Positions 41,606-51,616 of a stretch of DNA of 64,000 nt are shown here, one piece after another. The DNA is taken from the NCBI GenBank assembly GCA_965216695.1, contig OZ244212.1:3286001-3350000 (forward strand). The letters are read 5' to 3'. Within the stretch, counting starts at the first letter, position 1. Every line of letters starts with the position of its first letter. This stretch comes from G965216695 sp965216695 (GTDB lineage: Bacteria > Pseudomonadota > Gammaproteobacteria > Pseudomonadales > Azotimanducaceae). A program made the translations under genes and the position numbers. The notes beneath the pieces are model-generated. The model did no database searches. It had not been told where the DNA came from and saw nothing but the letters and a program-made list of their open reading frames with translations.

Positions 41606-44044
41606 ATGTGCATCCATGGACGCCGGTGGACCTACCTGACAATTGCGTTAATGTGGGTCCCCCCACCGCTATACGCCGCGTCGGGGGTCATTGAAGAGAT
41701 TGTCGTTACCGCGCGCCAGCGTGCTGAGTCGCTGCAGGATACGCCGGTAACGATCACAGCCGTATCGGACGAGACCATCGAGCGTCTTGCGCTGAATAAC
41801 CTGGATCAGATCTCGGACTTAGTGCCAAACCTGGTGGTTAGCTATGGATCGTCGGGTGGCAGCGCGACGGTTACGTTGCGCGGTATTGGCACCGGTTCCT
41901 CCAGCGCCGGCTTCTCGTCGGCGGTGGGGCTGCTGATAGACGACGTGCACTTCGAACGCGGCCGCTGGGTGCAGGGCGGAATGGTTGACCTGCAGCAGGT
42001 AGAGGTTCTGAAAGGCCCGCAAGCCCTCTACTACGGCAAAAACAACACCTCGGGCTTGATCATCCTGCGCACGCGCGACCCGGTGCCGGGCGCAGAGACC
42101 GAGGCCAACGTAAAAGTCGGCTATGAATTCGATGCGGGCGAATATCTGTTGGAAGCAGGGGTTTCCACGTCGTTATCGGACACGTTTGCGATTCGCGTGG
42201 CCGGCCGGCTAACCGAGCAGACGGACGGATGGATTACCAACAACGCGGGGCCGCTCCCAGGTTCTGCCGACCCCAACCTGGGCTACGCGATTCCCGGCAA
42301 TGCAGGAACGAAAAATCTGCCGGAGTTGAAGGACAAAATGGCGCGGTTTACCGCGCTGTGGACGCCCAATGAGCAGTTCACCGCAAAGTTCAAAAGCAGC
42401 ATAACCAGCACCGAAGACAATGGGCTGATCTACCACGATCAGCTATCCCGATGCTTTGGTCCCGGTGGGCGGCCGCTGCCGGTGTTCGGCGTCGAGTCGC
42501 CATTCGACGATTGCAAAGCAAACTACACGCGGTCCAAGAGCAATACGCCCCCGGGAATGATGGTCGGAGAGCCGTCGGAGTTCGGCGATGGCACGACGTA
42601 CACGGATTACGACGCTTGGCGCGTGTCCCTGCGGCTGGATTACGAACTCGAGAATGTGACCCTCACATCGGTTACCGGGTTTGCCCACTACGATTCCGAT
42701 GCGTTGGAAAACGCTACATTCGCAGGTGATGCGCAGGTGCCATTCTGGGAGAACACCGACCACGACAGTTTCAGCCAGGAGTTGCGCTTTCAGACCCAAC
42801 TGAATGGGCCAGTGAATCTCCTTGGCGGATTCCTTTACTCGGACAAAGACCTCTTTTTCCGCAATTCTGCGCGGATCGCACCCTTCGGCCCGGACAGTCG
42901 CAACGGCCGTCAGTGGACGTGGGACAAGGTCGCCGACCAAGAGAGCGAATCCTGGTCGGTTTATGGTGAACTGATATGGGACATCACGGAGACGCTCGAG
43001 CTTTCGGGTGGCGCGCGCTACACGGACGAAGAGAGAGACTTCAGGTTCACGGTGCCGCACCTGCACGAAATCTTCGACGTTTTTCTGCCGGGAATCCTTT
43101 CATCGCAAACGCTCGAAGGTGTGTTCAAGGACGACAACACGTCGCCCCAAGTTACGCTCTCGTGGAGTCCACAGGACAACGTGACGTTCTTTGGTGCGTA
43201 TCGCGAGGGCTTCAAATCCGGTGGTTTTGACGCGAGCCACACGTTAGCGCCTGGACCCGCAGATCAGGTGATCCAAGACATCCGTTTCGAAAGCGAAAAG
43301 GCCGACGGCTTTGAATTCGGCATCAAATCACGCTGGTTCGACGACTCGCTGCAACTCAATGCCACGGCCTACTTCTTCGACTACAATGATCTTCAGCTGT
43401 CTACGTTGGACACGGAAACAACGCAGTTCAGAATTCAGAACGTTGCCGCAGCATCCACAAACGGAGTGGAAGCCGAACTCACGTGGGCGGCGCGCGAAGA
43501 CCTGACCGTGCGTGCGTTCGTGAACTACAACAAGGCGCGATACGATCAATTCCAAACCAGCTGTTTCGCGGGCCAAACGATCGAACAGGGGTGCGACCAG
43601 GCATTCTCGCCAGTTACCGGTCGATTCGGTGCGCAGAACGTCGACGGCGATAAGGTTCCCGGCGCGCCGGACTGGTACGGCAGTTTGGGTTTCACCTACG
43701 ACTTCGATCTGGGCATCTCGGGCTGGCGGGGTAGTTTCGATCTGGACGGACGCTACGTTGGTTCGCGCAGCGGCAGTCTGCAGCGTATGCCTGACAGCAA
43801 GTTGGGTGAGTACGTAATTCTCGACACCAGCGTCCGCCTTTTTTCTGCGGACGAACGCTGGGAACTGACGCTCATTGGCCGCAACGTTACCGACAAGTTG
43901 GTGATTCTTGGCTACACCGACCGTCCGCTGGTGGGTTCGGGGAATGGCTTACCCGCTGGGAGTCCGGGGATCCAGCGAGCAGACAGCGTGTCGCGGGTGC
44001 TTCGCGGGGCGCAGTGGTGGCTCCAGGCAAGCTATCGGATGTAG
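41606..44044 (+). CDS. TonB-dependent outer-membrane receptor
   Basis: An 812-residue receptor. A signal peptide (WTYLTIALMWVPPPLYA) is followed by the TonB-box-like IEEIVVTARQRAESLQDTPV. The plug domain then has LRGIGTGSSSAGF and VEVLKGPQALYYGKNNTSG, and the barrel ends in QWWLQASYRM. As in related receptors of oligotrophic proteobacteria, the ligand is probably an organic compound or siderophore and is not identifiable. GAGAGG lies upstream of ATG 41606. It is the last GC-rich gene before the compositional change at about 44.2 kb. Confidence 0.93.
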   Translation: MCIHGRRWTYLTIALMWVPPPLYAASGVIEEIVVTARQRAESLQDTPVTITAVSDETIERLALNNLDQISDLVPNLVVSYGSSGGSATVTLRGIGTGSSSAGFSSAVGLLIDDVHFERGRWVQGGMVDLQQVEVLKGPQALYYGKNNTSGLIILRTRDPVPGAETEANVKVGYEFDAGEYLLEAGVSTSLSDTFAIRVAGRLTEQTDGWITNNAGPLPGSADPNLGYAIPGNAGTKNLPELKDKMARFTALWTPNEQFTAKFKSSITSTEDNGLIYHDQLSRCFGPGGRPLPVFGVESPFDDCKANYTRSKSNTPPGMMVGEPSEFGDGTTYTDYDAWRVSLRLDYELENVTLTSVTGFAHYDSDALENATFAGDAQVPFWENTDHDSFSQELRFQTQLNGPVNLLGGFLYSDKDLFFRNSARIAPFGPDSRNGRQWTWDKVADQESESWSVYGELIWDITETLELSGGARYTDEERDFRFTVPHLHEIFDVFLPGILSSQTLEGVFKDDNTSPQVTLSWSPQDNVTFFGAYREGFKSGGFDASHTLAPGPADQVIQDIRFESEKADGFEFGIKSRWFDDSLQLNATAYFFDYNDLQLSTLDTETTQFRIQNVAAASTNGVEAELTWAAREDLTVRAFVNYNKARYDQFQTSCFAGQTIEQGCDQAFSPVTGRFGAQNVDGDKVPGAPDWYGSLGFTYDFDLGISGWRGSFDLDGRYVGSRSGSLQRMPDSKLGEYVILDTSVRLFSADERWELTLIGRNVTDKLVILGYTDRPLVGSGNGLPAGSPGIQRADSVSRVLRGAQWWLQASYRM

Positions 44045-44495
44045 GTTCGAGTTGGCTAAAACTGCGGGTCGTTGCGCTTCCATCGTGCGGTGCTCGCTAG
44101 GAGGCGTGTACTCTCGCTCTTACAGGCCGTCCATCCCCCATTAAGTGTGGAGAGCCGAGCCAGAGCCCGATTGGTAGCTAGGGGGAGACTTGAACCCCTT
44201 TTTCTCTTACACCTAAGTGCTTGATTTACGCGGCTTCGGTGCGCGTGAAACCTCAATTTAACACATCACTTGGCATCTTGTGGCACAGCTGTGGCACTTC
44301 GAAAAGACCCTATTCTCACGCCGAACCAAAACAGTCACATGAGACACCAACTGTCTGATATCAAACGGCTTGCAAACGCTTTCAACAAACAACCCGTTCT
44401 TTGCCGCCGCGCCACCTTTTCCTGCAGCAAATGACCAGCCTTTGCAGCGATTGAAGACCTAGTATCCTAGAGGCAAGAATCTGGGGTTTGAAAGA
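44045..44495. other. Intergenic boundary region
   Basis: About 450 bp without a gene. It contains the tRNA 3'-end remnant at 44172-44200 and, 85 nt further right, a stretch with a 10-bp palindrome CACAGCTGTG. The base composition falls from GC-rich on the left to near 50% on the right. A short minus-strand frame (44056-44256) has no recognisable product. Confidence 0.5.
44172..44200 (-). repeat. tRNA 3'-end remnant, possible attachment site
   Basis: Read on the minus strand, the 29 nt contain a T-arm with loop TTCAAGT between G-rich and C-rich stem arms, then CCTAGCT, A and CCA. This is the layout of the last third of a tRNA. The 5' two thirds of a tRNA are absent. Integrative elements often leave such a fragment at one att site. 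Confidence 0.55.
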
Positions 44496-47400
44496 ATGAC
44501 CAATCTAGCCGTCACGCTGGACGATCGATACATATTTGACGAAGGACAAATCTACCTGACTGGTACACAAGCGCTTGTCAGATTGCTGCTAATTCAGCGT
44601 CGACGCGATGCAGCAGCCGGATTGAATACCGCAGGTTTTATCTCGGGTTATCGAGGTTCTCCAATGACCGCGATCGACCAGGAACTCTGGCGTGCAAAAG
44701 ACTATCTTGAAGACCACCACGTGCACTTCTGGCCCGCAGTCAATGAACACATGGCGGCTACTGCACTATGGGGTACGCAACAGGTCCATTACCACAACGA
44801 CGCAAACTACGACGGAGTCTATGGGTTCTGGTATGGCAAAGGTCCAGGTTTGGATCAAAGTCTCGACGCTATTCGCCAAGCAAACTATCACGGCACCAGC
44901 AAACACGGTGGTGTGTTAGTCCTTGCCGGTGATGATCCAGCCATGCGCTCAACCGTCGACGCCTATCACTCTGAACTATTGTTCGAGGACCTCCTGATGC
45001 CGGTCCTTTATCCGGCAGATATTCAGGAAGTCTTTGATCTTGGTCTGTACGGTATCGAGATGTCTCGTTTCTCTGGCGCTTGGCTCGGCTACAAGTTGCT
45101 CCCTGAGACGATCGAAACCGCGGCATCTATTCGCGCCGATTATCAGCATATTGAGATCGTACGACCGGAGTTCGATTTTCCCGAAGATGGCGTCAACTCG
45201 CGCCCTGGTGATATGTGGTTTAACCAGGAATTGCGTTTGCGCCGATTCAAGCTCCCTGCAGCGTTAGCGTTCGCACGGGCCAATAAACTAAACAGAGTCA
45301 GTCACCACGCCGACAATCCGCGCTTTGGTATTGCAGCAATGGGCAAGACCTGGCGCGACACATTGCAAGCGCTCAACGAGCTTGGCCTAGACGAAGACAT
45401 TATACGTAAGATCGGAATCACCATTCTCAAAGTTGCAATGCCTTTCCCTGCGGACATTGAAACCTACCGGGACTTTGCGACCGGTTTGGAAGAAGTGCTG
45501 GTCATCGAAGATAAGCGAGAGCAAATTGAAAATGCGGTCCGGCGCGCTGTCTTCGATTTGCCCTTAAGCGAACGTCCTCGTGTCATCGGGCGTCATGACG
45601 AATCTGGTCAATTGCTAGTCGACGATGTCGGTGATCTTAACGCTGACAAAATCGCTCGAGTAATAGCCGCTCGCATTGCCTACTTTCACACTTCTGAATC
45701 AATCACACGCCGCATAAGTTTTCTTCAAGAGCAAGTGACCAACGTCAGTCAACGTCCACCTCCTACCCTAAACAGAATGCCTTATTTCTGTTCGGGTTGC
45801 CCTCACAACACCTCTACGAGAACACCAGAGGGAAGTCGTTCGAACGGCGGTGTCGGTTGCCACTTCATGGCGTATTGGATGGATCGAAGTGTGGGTTATG
45901 CGACCCAAATGGGCGGCGAGGGCATCCCGTGGGTGGGTCAATCACCCTTTGTCTCAACAGATCACATCTTTCAACAGTTGGGGGACGGTACCTATTACCA
46001 CTCAGGTTGATCGCGATCCGCGCCGCGGTGGCCGCCGGTGTCAACATTACTTATAAGATTCTGTTCAATGACGCAGTTGCAATGACCGGCGGGCAACCTG
46101 TGGATGGGCCACTAAGCGTTCCGCAGATTTCCCATCAGGTATACAACGAAGGCATACGCCGCATAGCCGTGGTGTCAGACGAGCCCGACAAGTATGAGTC
46201 AGGTGTTTTCGCGCCCGGAGTTTCTGTTAGTCACAGAGACGATCTTGATCTAATCCAACGAGAGTTGAGAGAGGTCAAAGGCGTCAGCATTTTGATTTAC
46301 GACCAAACTTGCGCTGCAGAAAAACGTCGCCGTCGAAAACGTGGCACTTACCCCGATCCCGCCAAGAGAATGTTCATCAACGATCGAGTTTGTGAAGGCT
46401 GTGGCGACTGTGGGAAGAAATCTAATTGTGTGTCGATCATGCCTATCGATACACCATTCGGCCGGAAACGCAGCATCGACCAATCTTCATGTAACAAAGA
46501 TTACTCCTGCAACAACGGCTTCTGTCCGAGTTTTGTGACGGTGATCGGTGGCGAACGTAAGGAAGGTGAAGGTTCAGGGCCTATTCCACCGGTTCTGGAA
46601 GTGGTACCGGAACCAGAAGTGTTCAAGCTCGGCGAAGATGAAACCTACGGGATGCTTGTTGGAGGCGTCGGCGGAACCGGTGTTGTCACCATTGGTGCTC
46701 TGCTCGGCATGGCCGCTCACGTAGACGGTCTTGGCGTGTCCATCGTTGATCAACTGGGCTTCGCACAAAAAGGTGGATCGGTCATGACCCACATCCGCGT
46801 CGCACGAACCCCTGATGATATCAACTCGGCGCGTTTGAATGCGGGGAGCGCTGACCTCCTCTTAGGTTGTGACATGTTAGTGATGAGCGCGGACGATGCA
46901 CTCAACACCATCGCACCAGGCAAGACCCAAGCAGTCTTTAACACCAACAAAGCCTATACCGGCGACTTCCTGCTCAACCCAGATCTCGAGTATCCCATCG
47001 ATTCCATCGAAGCCCGGCTCCTTCACGGTCTAGGCAATAGCCCCGCAACCTTTATCGATGCATCTCGCCTGGCAACTAGATTGCTTGGTGATTCCATCGG
47101 CAGCAATTTGTTTTTGGTGGGCTATGCATGGCAACAAGGGTTTATACCCATATCGAAAGACGCGATATTCAAAGCCATCGAGTTAAACGCCGTAAAAGTC
47201 GAGTGGAACAAAGAAGCCTTTGAGTGGGGACGTCGTGCAGCACATGATCTGGAGTCAGTGACAGAGATAGCCGACGCGCATGCGCCTGATCGGTTAGAGC
47301 TGCCCCATGACCTAGACGCGGTCATCGAATTCTTCAGCAACGAGCTTACCGACTATCAGAACAGCGCTTATGCCGACAAGTATCGAGACCTCGTCAAGCT

Positions 47401-47962
47401 CGCTCGCCAAGCAGAGCAGGGTCTAAACTCGAATTCTGAATCGTTCGCTCGTGCTGTTGCGCACGGTCTCTACAAATTAATGTCTTACAAGGACGAGTAC
47501 GAAGTTGCACGTTTGTATAGCGCGCCAGAATTTAAGGCTTCGCTAGAAGCACAGTTCAGCGGCAACTACTCACTAAAATTCAATCTCTCTCCACCCGCCA
47601 TTGCGCCTAAGGACAAAGTCACTGGGTTGCCCCGAAAAATTACACTTGGGGGATGGATGCTCCCAATGTTTAAAGTATTGGCAAAACTCAAGTTCTTACG
47701 AGGGACGGCTCTTGATCTTTTCGGCAAAACCGAAGAACGCAGAATGGAACGAAAACTCATTGATGAATACGTAAATGTGATTGAGGAGATGTGCACTGAT
47801 CTGTCACAAGACAATCTCTCGCTATCTTGTGAACTCGCAGAACTACCTCAAGAAATACGTGGTTATGGCCACGTCAAACTTGCAAGCGTCAAACAAGCCA
47901 ATGAACGCAAAACGGCTTTACTAGATGCCAGAAAAAATCCAATCAAAGCCTATGCGGCCTAG
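44496..47962 (+). pseudogene. Indolepyruvate ferredoxin oxidoreductase, fused form, interrupted by a -1 frameshift
   Basis: Two overlapping frames together encode a fused 2-oxoacid:ferredoxin oxidoreductase of about 1155 residues, the normal family length. The first (44496-46010) ends GDGTYYHSG, the thiamine-diphosphate motif, at TGA 46008-46010. The second continues at TTG 46007 with LIAIRAAVAAGVN, so one base appears to be missing. Later come 4Fe-4S cysteines (CEGCGDCG, CNNGFC), the gamma-subunit-like VGGVGGTGVVTIG and a C-terminal DUF6537-type region. Such enzymes convert aryl- or branched 2-oxoacids to acyl-CoA using CoA and ferredoxin. As given, the gene is broken. Sequencing error, true inactivation and programmed frameshift cannot be distinguished, and I see no classical slippery heptamer. 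Nearby acyl-CoA and PaaABC genes suggest supply of arylacetyl-CoA. Confidence 0.85.
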
Positions 47963-47986
47963 CCCATATAAAAACAAGGAGCCCCC

Positions 47987-48466
47987 ATGTCCTATGATCA
48001 GAAGGTTAACGAACTCGGATTAAAACTCGCAGGACCACTGCAGCTACCCCCCGGCGTCGAAGTACCGTTCGCCATGGTCAAAGTGATTGGCAAACGCATC
48101 TTGGTATCTGGACATGGTCCGCAAAACGAGGACGGTTCCATCACTCAAAAGTTAGGCCAAGTTGGCTCAGATCTAACGCTGGAAGAAGGTATCGAAGCAG
48201 CTCAAATGACTGCGCTAGCAATGCTAGGCACTCTGCAAAGAGAACTAGGGTCACTAGACAAGATCGCACATTGGGTTAGAACGTTTGGCATGGTCAACTC
48301 CGCACCTGGATTTACCGGACAAACGCCTGTGATCAACGGGTTTTCCCAAATCATCGTGGATGTCTTTGGCATGGAGTGTGGTGCCGCGGCACGATCTGCT
48401 GTGGGGATGGCCTCACTGCCTTTTGGCATCCCCGTTGAAGTGGAGGCGGAATTAGAGTTGCTCTGA
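47987..48466 (+). CDS. RidA-family protein (paralogue)
   Basis: A 159-residue RidA/YjgF-superfamily protein of the same subfamily as the one at 29920-30405. It carries GHGPQNEDGSI, KLGQVGSDLT, MLGTLQRELGSL, FGMVNSAPGFTGQ and RSAVGMASLPFGIPVEVEAE. It sits 24 nt after the oxidoreductase gene and 22 nt before the acyl-CoA synthetase gene, so it is part of that operon. It may deal with reactive enamine or imine side products, which is inference. An AAGGAG lies before ATG 47987. Confidence 0.88.
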   Translation: MSYDQKVNELGLKLAGPLQLPPGVEVPFAMVKVIGKRILVSGHGPQNEDGSITQKLGQVGSDLTLEEGIEAAQMTALAMLGTLQRELGSLDKIAHWVRTFGMVNSAPGFTGQTPVINGFSQIIVDVFGMECGAAARSAVGMASLPFGIPVEVEAELELL

Positions 48467-48488
48467 CCGACGCCCAGGAGAAATAGTC

Positions 48489-50165
48489 ATGAAAATAACA
48501 GAGGCACACGCGCTAGGAGCAAACGCCGAACTCTTAACTAATACAATTGGTCAGCACCTCGATGCGGTTGCTGCTCGTGACCCCGACCAAGCCGCTCTGA
48601 TCATGCCGCATCAGAATGTCCGTTGGAGCTATGGCGAGTTCGTTGAACAAGTTGAGCGATTAGCGACCGGTTTGCTCGCACTCGGAATCGAGCCGGGTGA
48701 TAGGGTAGGTATTTGGTCACCCAATCGATACGAGTGGGTCCTGACTCAATTTGCGACCGCAAAGATTGGCGCCATCCTGGTCTGCATCAACCCAGCCTAT
48801 CGTCTATACGAACTCGAGTATGCGTTGAACCAGGTCCAGTGCAAAGCAATCATCACCGCTGAGCACTTCAAGAGCAGCATGTATCTGAATATGCTGCAGG
48901 AACTCGCTCCAGAGCTTTCTGTCTGTGAAGCGGGTGAATTGCGTGCTGCAAAGTTACCCCATTTACAGATCGTGGTACGTATGGGGGAAGACATCACACC
49001 CGGCATGCTGAACTTCGAACAAGTCTGTTCTTTGGGAGAGGCGACGCATTACGACTCTTTGACGCGAATTGGTGCAAGCCTGGATCCTTCTAGTCCCATC
49101 AACATTCAATTCACAAGCGGCACAACAGGCTTACCTAAAGGCGCTACGTTGAGCCACACAAACATCCTCAACAACGCCTTCTATACCGGTCACAATATGC
49201 GCTTCGGGCACACGGACAAACTCTGCATACCCGTGCCCCTATATCATTGTTTCGGAATGGTCCTGGGTACGCTGCTGTGCGTGGCTCACGGTGCTACGAT
49301 GGTTTTGCCTTGCGAGGCATTCGAACCGGAAGCTGTACTTCGCGCTGTCGAGGAGGAGCGGTGCACCGCCCTGCATGGTGTGCCAACAATGTTCATCGCT
49401 GAATTGGATCTACCGAGCTTCTCTTCTTTCAACATTTCATCTTTACGCACGGGTGTGATTGCGGGTTCGACCTGTCCCATCGAGCTTATGAAGCGACTGA
49501 TCGACGAAATGGATCTCACGGACATCGTTATTGGTTACGGACAGACTGAATGTAGCCCAATAAATTCGATGACGGCCATCGACGATTCGTTAGAAGCACG
49601 GGTAACAACTGTCGGCCGACCCCATACCAACTGGGAAATGAAGATATTACGCGAAGACGGTGAGATTGCTGATATAGGTGAAACCGGTGAGGTTTGTGCG
49701 CGTGGATATGGGGTGATGATCGGGTACTGGGGCGACGAAGAAAAAACCAGAGACGCAATTGACGACGATGGCTGGATGCACTCCGGCGACCTCGGTGAGA
49801 TGGATGAACACGGCTACGTCAAAATCACCGGACGCATCAAGGACATGATTATTCGTGGCGGGGAAAACGTTTATCCTCGAGAGATAGAGGAATTTCTCTA
49901 TACGCACCCAGCAATTCAAGAAGTTCAGGTATTTGGGGTTCCCGATAAGAAATACGGCGAGCAGGTTGCGGCTTGGGTCCAGCTACGACCAGGAGAGTCA
50001 ACTACCGAGGACGAGATAGCGGAATTCTGCAACGGCAAAATTACCCACTTTAAAATCCCGAAACACATTAAATTAGTCGATGGCTTTCCCATGACTGTGA
50101 CTGGGAAAATTCAGAAATTTGTCATGCGAGATCTGTACGCCGAAGAACTTGGTCTAGCAATTTGA
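48489..50165 (+). CDS. Acyl-CoA synthetase (AMP-forming)
   Basis: A 558-residue ANL-superfamily ligase that activates a carboxylic acid with ATP and CoA through an acyl-adenylate. The AMP-binding motif is FTSGTTGLPKGATLSH. Later come VIGYGQTECSP, the GEVCARGYGVMIGYW hinge region with HSGDLGEMDEHGYVKITGR (given as HSGDLGEMD and GYVKITGR), and the C-terminal lysine in MTVTGKIQKF. It is closest in pattern to medium-chain/aryl FadD-like enzymes. AGGAGAA lies before ATG 48489. It overlaps the acyl-CoA dehydrogenase gene as TTGA. Confidence 0.9.
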   Translation: MKITEAHALGANAELLTNTIGQHLDAVAARDPDQAALIMPHQNVRWSYGEFVEQVERLATGLLALGIEPGDRVGIWSPNRYEWVLTQFATAKIGAILVCINPAYRLYELEYALNQVQCKAIITAEHFKSSMYLNMLQELAPELSVCEAGELRAAKLPHLQIVVRMGEDITPGMLNFEQVCSLGEATHYDSLTRIGASLDPSSPINIQFTSGTTGLPKGATLSHTNILNNAFYTGHNMRFGHTDKLCIPVPLYHCFGMVLGTLLCVAHGATMVLPCEAFEPEAVLRAVEEERCTALHGVPTMFIAELDLPSFSSFNISSLRTGVIAGSTCPIELMKRLIDEMDLTDIVIGYGQTECSPINSMTAIDDSLEARVTTVGRPHTNWEMKILREDGEIADIGETGEVCARGYGVMIGYWGDEEKTRDAIDDDGWMHSGDLGEMDEHGYVKITGRIKDMIIRGGENVYPREIEEFLYTHPAIQEVQVFGVPDKKYGEQVAAWVQLRPGESTTEDEIAEFCNGKITHFKIPKHIKLVDGFPMTVTGKIQKFVMRDLYAEELGLAI

Positions 50166-51310
50166 GTACTACTGCGCTTACACACGAGCTCGAACTGTTT
50201 CAGGAGAACGTCAAGCGCTTCGCCGAGCAAGAGCTCGTACCACATTACGATCAATGGGAGCGGGAAGAGATCTTCCCGCGGAGCTTGTGGAACACCCTTG
50301 GCGAGCAAGGGCTATTGGCAGTCGATCTGCCGGAAACGTATGGGGGAACGGGAGCGGATTTTCATTTCAGCATGGAAATCGTGGAAGAGTTTAGCCGTTC
50401 AAACTGCTCTTCAATCGCAACTTCAGTCGTCGTGCATTCTGATATTGTGGCGCACTATATCGCCAACTACGGAAGCGAGGCGCAAAAGCATCGTTATCTG
50501 CCAGGGATGATCTCGGGCGAGTGCGTGGGTGCAATCGCAATGACAGAACCCGCAGCAGGAAGTGATCTACAAGGTATACGCACAACAGCACGCCAAGAGG
50601 GTGCTGAATATGTGTTGAACGGCCAGAAGACATTTATCACCAACGGACAGCACTGCGATCTGGTTATTGTCGCGGCCCGCACAAAGTCAGGCGTCTCCGG
50701 CGCTAAGAGCACTACCTTGTTTTTGGTTGACGTTGATGAACCAGGGTTCACCCGAGGCAGAAATCTAGAAAAGCTGGGGCTTCATTCTTCCGATACATCA
50801 GAACTCTTTTTTGACGATGTTCGTCTCCAGGATTCTCAAGTGCTGGGTGAGGTGAACGGTGGATTCGGCATACTCATGAGCGAGCTCGTGCGTGAACGCT
50901 TAGCGCTTTCTGCTTGTTGTGTTGCTGCGGCAGAAGGCATGTTGACAGAGACAGCGGCATACGTAAATGAACGACAGGCATTCGGCAGTCGTTTGGCTGA
51001 TCTACAAAATACGCGATTTAGGCTTGCGGAAGCCGCCACGTTGATTCGTGTGAACCGCTCGTTCATAAATGAATGTAAGTCTCGATTTAATGAGGGCACG
51101 CTTGATGTGGCAACGGTAAGTATGGCGAAGCTCTCTGCAGCCGAAATGCAAAGCAAGGTAATGGATACCTTTTTGCAGGTTCATGGCGGTTACGGATACA
51201 TGAGAGAATTCGGCGTTGCCCGAGCATTTGTGGATTCCCGAGTACAACGCATCTACGGTGGTGCCAGTGAGATCATGCAGGAACTGATCGCAAGAGACTT
51301 ACTGGACTGA
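50162..51310 (+). CDS. Acyl-CoA dehydrogenase (LCAD/IVD-like)
   Basis: A 382-residue FAD enzyme that introduces the alpha,beta double bond into an acyl-CoA. Marks are AIAMTEPAAGSDLQG, FITNGQ, GFGILMSELVRERL and the C-terminal VHGGYGYMREF with RIYGGASEIMQELIARDLL. The classical catalytic Glu of medium-chain enzymes is Gly here (IYGG). The base is therefore probably the Glu in VRERLALS, as in long-chain and isovaleryl-CoA enzymes. The start is TTG 50162, overlapping the synthetase stop. No better start exists nearby. Confidence 0.9.
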   Translation: MSTTALTHELELFQENVKRFAEQELVPHYDQWEREEIFPRSLWNTLGEQGLLAVDLPETYGGTGADFHFSMEIVEEFSRSNCSSIATSVVVHSDIVAHYIANYGSEAQKHRYLPGMISGECVGAIAMTEPAAGSDLQGIRTTARQEGAEYVLNGQKTFITNGQHCDLVIVAARTKSGVSGAKSTTLFLVDVDEPGFTRGRNLEKLGLHSSDTSELFFDDVRLQDSQVLGEVNGGFGILMSELVRERLALSACCVAAAEGMLTETAAYVNERQAFGSRLADLQNTRFRLAEAATLIRVNRSFINECKSRFNEGTLDVATVSMAKLSAAEMQSKVMDTFLQVHGGYGYMREFGVARAFVDSRVQRIYGGASEIMQELIARDLLD

Positions 51311-51312
51311 CT

Positions 51313-51333
51313 GGTTGTCGGTTGTCGGTTGTC
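51313..51333 (+). repeat. Tandem repeat, three copies of GGTTGTC
   Basis: Three perfect 7-bp units follow directly after the stop of the acyl-CoA dehydrogenase gene and precede the duplicated CoA-transferase 3' end. Confidence 0.8.
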
Positions 51334-51337
51334 GGAG

Positions 51338-51565
51338 CTAACGCTTAAGGAGCGTCCCTTCTTCTTCGAGCGCAGTTACCACGTTTGCGCTAATCCCCCA
51401 ATCGGCCAACGCTTGTTCGTTACGTACACCTGCCTCTTCCGGTTCCTGGCTAATCGAACCAGGTGTCCTTGAAACCCTTGGCGCCGGAGCAGGCTGGACA
51501 ATACCTTCTACCTCAACATATATCCAAAAAGTAGGATAATCGTGTTCCAAGCCACTCTCATGCAT
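51338..51565 (-). pseudogene. Duplicated 3' end of the CaiB/AMACR-type gene
   Basis: A 75-codon frame whose last 60 or so residues (YVEVEGIVQPAPAPR, SRTPGSISQEPEEAGVRNEQ, LADWGISANVVTALE) repeat the C-terminus of the CoA-transferase/racemase at 53873-55021. The two DNA copies, 51363-51521 and 53898-54056, are each 159 bp. I count about six mismatches. The upstream 300 codons are missing, so this is a remnant and not a gene. It probably marks one end of a duplication or insertion event enclosing the SDR, SnoaL-like and LysR genes. Confidence 0.85.
51363..51521. repeat. Direct repeat copy 1 (159 bp)
   Basis: About 96% identical to 53898-54056 in the same orientation. It covers the 3' coding end of the CaiB/AMACR-type gene. 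Both copies begin TCTTCGAGCGCAG and end CTACCTCAACATAT. Confidence 0.88.
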
Positions 51566-51616
51566 GTTTTGTTTTTATGACCGAATTTTTACACGGCATC
51601 GGCCAACAACGGATGC

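Noticed and set aside
45797..47962. Independent gene starting at 45797
   Set aside because: Its first 70 or so codons are a shadow of the preceding frame. The genuine homology begins at the frameshift, so it is the second part of the same gene.
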